Of a stretch of DNA of 64,000 nt, positions 61,017 to 64,000 are shown one piece after another. The DNA lies in the NCBI GenBank assembly GCA_010909725.1, contig JAACMV010000018.1:558001-622000 (forward strand), in the 5' to 3' direction. Within the stretch, counting starts at the first letter, position 1. The number at the start of each line of letters is the position of its first letter. The position numbers were made by a program, and so were the translations under genes. This stretch comes from Picochlorum sp. 'celeri' (taxonomy: Eukaryota; Chlorophyta; Trebouxiophyceae). The notes beneath the pieces are model-generated. The model saw only the letters and a program-made list of their open reading frames with translations. It was not told where the DNA came from and did no database searches.

Positions 61017-63283
61017 TCAAGATTCCTCAGAGACCGTGACACTCTTGGCTAGATTGCGCGGCTGATCCACATTGTGGCCTCTGTTGACAGCCAAGTGGTA
61101 TGACAGTAGCTGTAGTGGTATGATGTTGACGATGGGCTGAATGTATTCGTGGAGACTTGGAACTGGTAAGATGGTGGCACCACTGCCAGCCGTTGACATG
61201 ATGGTGTCATCTTCTTCACTGCAGATGACAATCATATTTGCTCCTCTGGCCCTCAATTGCTCAATCACACTTATCATTTTTGTGTATACAGAGTCTGGGG
61301 TGGCAATGACGAGAATGGGCATGTGCTCGTCGACCAAAGCAAGGGGACCGTGTTTCATCTCACCAGCGAGAATGCCCTCACTGTGCATGAGAGAAACTTC
61401 TTTGACCTTGAGGGCTCCTTCAACTGCTGTTGCGAAATTTGAGCCACGGCCAAATATGAGTAAGGAATGCTCGTTTGCCAGAGATGAGGCCAAGGCACTG
61501 ATTTTGTCATCCAATGCCAGGGCCTTTTTGACTGCTTCGGACAGTGACTCGAGTGCTTCAATAACCTTTTTTCTCTGTTCAAACGAGGAGACGGTATCAC
61601 CACTCAACGATAGAGCTAACAACATTAGAACCACAATTTGGGAGGTGTATGCCTTTGTGCTTGCAACACCAATCTCAGCACCAGCATTGAGATGGACACC
61701 GCAGTGGGTGAGACGAGCAATGGCAGAGCCCACTGTATTTGTTATGCCAACACACAGTGCCCCTCTCTTCAAAGCAAATTCCAATGATCGCAATGTATCA
61801 GCAGTCTCTCCACTCTGGCTCATGAAAATACATGCATCATCTCTGAATATAGGAGTCTGTCTGTCGAGCAAATCAGATGCCAGTTCACACGCAACAGGCA
61901 TGGAGATGAGGTTCTCAAGAGCTGGTCGACATGCAAGACCAGCATTGTACGATGTACCACATGCAACAATCACAAGTCTTCTACACCTTTTGATTGTTTC
62001 GATATGCTCTACTAAACCTCCAAGCTTAATCCTGGATTGGTCCATGGGAAGATCTTCGAAAATAACACGCCCCCTCATTGTTTGTAACAATGTCTCTGGC
62101 TGCTCAAAAATCTCCTTTTGCATAAAATGTTCATATCCCCCCTTCATAATCTGCTCAACTTCCATATCAAGCTCCACTAATTCAGGATTCTTTCTCATCC
62201 CATTGATCCCATGTCCATCATTCTTCTCAAACGTATTAAAAATAGCCAGCTTACCATCTGACAGATGAACAACATCTCCATCTTCCAGGACAAATACTTG
62301 CTTCGTGTGTTCCACGATGGCAGATGCGTCGCTCGATAAAAAGTATTCCAACTTATCGTTTCCATCCTTGACGCCACCGGAAAGAAGCGCCGTCCGTGGG
62401 GATGCCAAAGGACTCTGATTGCCAGCCTTCAACCCAAGAATGAGCGGTGAACCCTTCTTGCAGGCAAGTAGCTGTCCAGGATAATGCGTCGATCGAACGA
62501 GCAACGCATATGAGCCTTCCAATCGCGACATAACATCCATCAACATCTATATATATATAATGATACTAGATTTGTATCAGGCAGGACATGACAACATGGT
62601 GCCATGAAACATCATGTACATTGCGGGCAGAGAGTGGGCTTACATCATGGCATAGAGACATCATATATACAGATACACTAAATCGAGACACCTACCTCGG
62701 GAAAACTCGTGCTATTCCCCAGCGAATGATGCACAAACTTGCACATCTTGGCAATCACCTCTGTATCCGTATCAGACACAAACTCCTCCCCTTTGCTTTG
62801 CAAGAATTCCTTCAGAACATGGTAATTCGTAATAATCCCATTATGAACGACCAGAAACTCGTCTCCATCCCCAGAAGACTGTGGATGTGCATTCAACGAA
62901 GAGGGCCTTCCATGGGTGGCCCATCTAGTATGGGCAATTCCACACTGAGTAACACCACCAGGCGCACTCCCCATGTCATGCCCCAGCCTCGAGAAGGTTG
63001 CCTTTGACAGCACTCTTAAATCCTCCACCTTGCCTTTCGCCTTCACCACGAGAGGCACGTCCCCATCCGTTCCATCAATTGCAAACCCAGCAGAATCATA
63101 CCCACGGTATTCTAGTCTTGCCAACCCTTGAAGCAAGCAATCCACAATCTGCTGTCTCGTACAGCCAACATGATATGAATATAATCCAAATATTCCACAC
63201 ACTGTACAAAATACTCAGTCGTCAGCATACGAAGAAACCATCATCAGTATCATCATCCACTTGGGTACAGGTATATACGCACT
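61017..63283 (-). CDS. GFAT: glucosamine-fructose-6-phosphate aminotransferase (GFAT), start codon split by an intron
   Basis: The enzyme makes glucosamine-6-phosphate from fructose-6-phosphate and glutamine. Exons 62696-63201 and 61017-62546 (149-nt intron) hold all but the first base of the coding sequence, 678 residues. The glutaminase domain must begin with Cys after Met removal: the exon starts TG TGT GGA, so the A of the ATG lies in an upstream exon ending at 63283 (donor GTGCGT, intron 63202-63282, 81 nt). MCGIFGLYSYHVG is followed by GLARLEYRGYDSAG and HTRWATHGRPSSLNAHPQ. Two SIS isomerase domains follow: FMSQSGETADTLRSL, GVASTKAYTSQIV, and the end DQPRNLAKSVTV. The TOM6 stop is only 18 bp upstream. 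Confidence 0.92.
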
Positions 63284-63301
63284 CGTCTTCGAATTGACCC
63301 A

Positions 63302-63439
63302 CTAATTTCTTCTTTGTTGGAGCATATCAAGAATGTATGTTGAGGCGCGAATGACCACGATGGATAGGGCAAAGGCCTTCAAGTTTCCTTGCAATTCTTT
63401 CCTCGCTTGAACCGGATCAGGCTTTTGAGGTGCAAACAT
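63302..63439 (-). CDS. TOM6: TOM6, small tail-anchored subunit of the mitochondrial TOM complex
   Basis: A 45-residue frame with ATG at 63437-63439 and a TAG at 63302-63304. It begins MFAPQKPDPVQARKEL and then has a single hydrophobic helix with the motif VVIRASTYIL, close to the plant TOM6 pattern (MF...KPDKA.ALKQL, VVIIRAAPYVL). Plant TOM6 is a 54-residue tail-anchored protein that stabilises the TOM40 channel. It fits in size and topology, and TOM20 is also in this window. The call rests on the motif only. The gene sits 41 bp downstream of the partial gene's stop and 18 bp upstream of the GFAT start. Confidence 0.7.
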   Translation of the reverse strand: MFAPQKPDPVQARKELQGNLKAFALSIVVIRASTYILDMLQQRRN

Positions 63440-63480
63440 AGTTCTTGAAAAAAGATTTTCTGAATTATTATTCAATTCAA

Positions 63481-63999
63481 CTACAGACCATTAAAGATGA
63501 GCGTGTCCTTTTTCACATCTGCGGGATTGGTAGGTCCGCAAGGATTTGCTGATGCATTCCACACAGACACAGGATCCGTCGTCACATAGTACGGACAGTA
63601 GCATGTCGCATTGAACTTGTTTGCATCTGGCAGGTATGGACTTGAAGGACGTGCATCATAGCACGCAGCTGAATTACAATTGGTGTACGTCCCTCCATTG
63701 GGACACTGCACTTCTGCTGGGACATATCCTGCTGACTCGGCCCACTTGTTCGGATTAAAGGTGGATATAAAATCTGGATTTGCTTTCGAATAGAGCGTCT
63801 TGTCATTCATCTCTTTGCAGAAGAGAGCCTGATTTGGATTCTGCTCAGACCCAATAGAGCACACTGTTGTATTTGTTCTGTCCTTGCAGACCTGCTTCAT
63901 GGCATCCTTGATGGTCCGATCAAGGGTTCCTACGATCGCCCCTCTATTCAATACATTTTCAGGGTAGGAAAAGCACCCACACTCTGCCACGGGTGGATC
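63481..63999 (-). CDS. secreted-type Cys-rich protein, C-terminal part, unknown function
   Basis: The gene starts beyond the right end of the window, so the first residue cannot be set. About 170 residues are visible (CGCFSYPENVLNRGAIVGTLDRTIKDAMKQ...), ending LIFNGL at a TAG (63481-63483). About 14 cysteines in spaced groups (CGCF, VCKD, VQCPNGGTYTNCNSAACYD, TCYCPYY) and NTT, NAT and NAS sequons suggest an extracellular disulfide-rich glycoprotein. No known fold recognised. Compare with the secreted protein at 6966-7922, which has similar character but no clear homology. Confidence 0.5.
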   Translation of the reverse strand, partial: DPPVAECGCFSYPENVLNRGAIVGTLDRTIKDAMKQVCKDRTNTTVCSIGSEQNPNQALFCKEMNDKTLYSKANPDFISTFNPNKWAESAGYVPAEVQCPNGGTYTNCNSAACYDARPSSPYLPDANKFNATCYCPYYVTTDPVSVWNASANPCGPTNPADVKKDTLIFNGL

Positions 64000-64000
64000 G

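Noticed and set aside
61141..62268. 375-residue plus-strand frame opposite GFAT
   Set aside because: Long only because of codon bias on the GFAT strand; Ser/Cys-rich with no domain.

Overview
This window is a stretch of nuclear DNA from a compact, gene-dense eukaryotic genome, most likely a small green alga (Chlorophyta). The plant-lineage evidence comes from several genes together: a plant-type TOM20 receptor and a plant-type TOM6 subunit, the thylakoid-lumen peroxidase homologue TL29, divinyl chlorophyllide reductase (DVR), NADPH-thioredoxin reductase C, a FLU-type regulator of tetrapyrrole synthesis, a WNK kinase, a J-domain/ferredoxin protein and a DUF1995 protein. Many transcripts end near TGTAA, the polyadenylation signal usual in chlorophytes. 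About 44 genes fit in 64 kb (about 1.4 kb per gene), with only 19 introns that I can place, most of them 59-161 nt long. By eye the base composition is in the mid-40s % GC. This would suit a picoplanktonic chlorophyte (Picochlorum/Nannochloris-like, or an intron-poor prasinophyte). That placement is an inference, not an identification.

Layout. 1-10.2 kb: 3' part of a CLEC16A/GFS9-like gene, DDX47 helicase (both with an apparent one-base frameshift), a DUF1995 plastid protein facing DVR, an HMG-like basic protein, a secreted Cys-rich protein, then two tandem RPAC2-type genes, one canonical and one fused to an unknown N-terminal half. 10.2-20 kb: a DUF1499 lumenal protein closely followed by an MBOAT acyltransferase, a full-size ABCG/PDR transporter, and an ecdysoneless-family protein. 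20-30 kb: a PPR-SMR-cyclin fusion, TOM20, ALG13, exosome CSL4, ribosomal protein uL1, FLU and an mTERF protein. 30-41 kb: a HAD 5'-nucleotidase, eIF3f, COX10, a lumenal FKBP, mitochondrial ribosomal mL41, a WNK kinase, and a PDE12-type phosphodiesterase fused to a YRDC/Sua5 domain. 41-51 kb: TL29, a coiled-coil protein of unknown function, DIM1, DNAJC8, a TPR co-chaperone-like protein, an ankyrin protein, an ERV1/ALR oxidase and proteasome RPT5. 51-64 kb: UBA4/MOCS3, the J-ferredoxin protein, an MFS transporter, NTRC, IWR1, KRI1, serine acetyltransferase, glucosamine-fructose-6-phosphate aminotransferase (GFAT), a 45-residue TOM6 and a partial secreted Cys-rich protein.

Gene order shows no metabolic operon, as expected for a eukaryote. 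Some themes recur: plastid biogenesis and chlorophyll control (DVR, FLU, DUF1995, DUF1499, TL29, FKBP, NTRC, J-ferredoxin), ribosome and RNA processing (DDX47, DIM1, KRI1, CSL4, uL1, mL41), and mitochondrial import and respiration (TOM20, TOM6, ERV1, COX10). Packing is extreme. Convergent genes are separated by 3-7 bp, and three same-strand pairs (CSL4-ALG13, TOM6-GFAT, DUF1499-MBOAT) have only 6-21 bp between them and could be dicistronic. The most unusual observations are the PDE12-YRDC fusion, the PPR-SMR-cyclin protein without an obvious organelle signal, the RPAC2 paralogue fusion, the GFAT start codon split by an intron, and a 5' splice-site consensus that favours GTRCGT.
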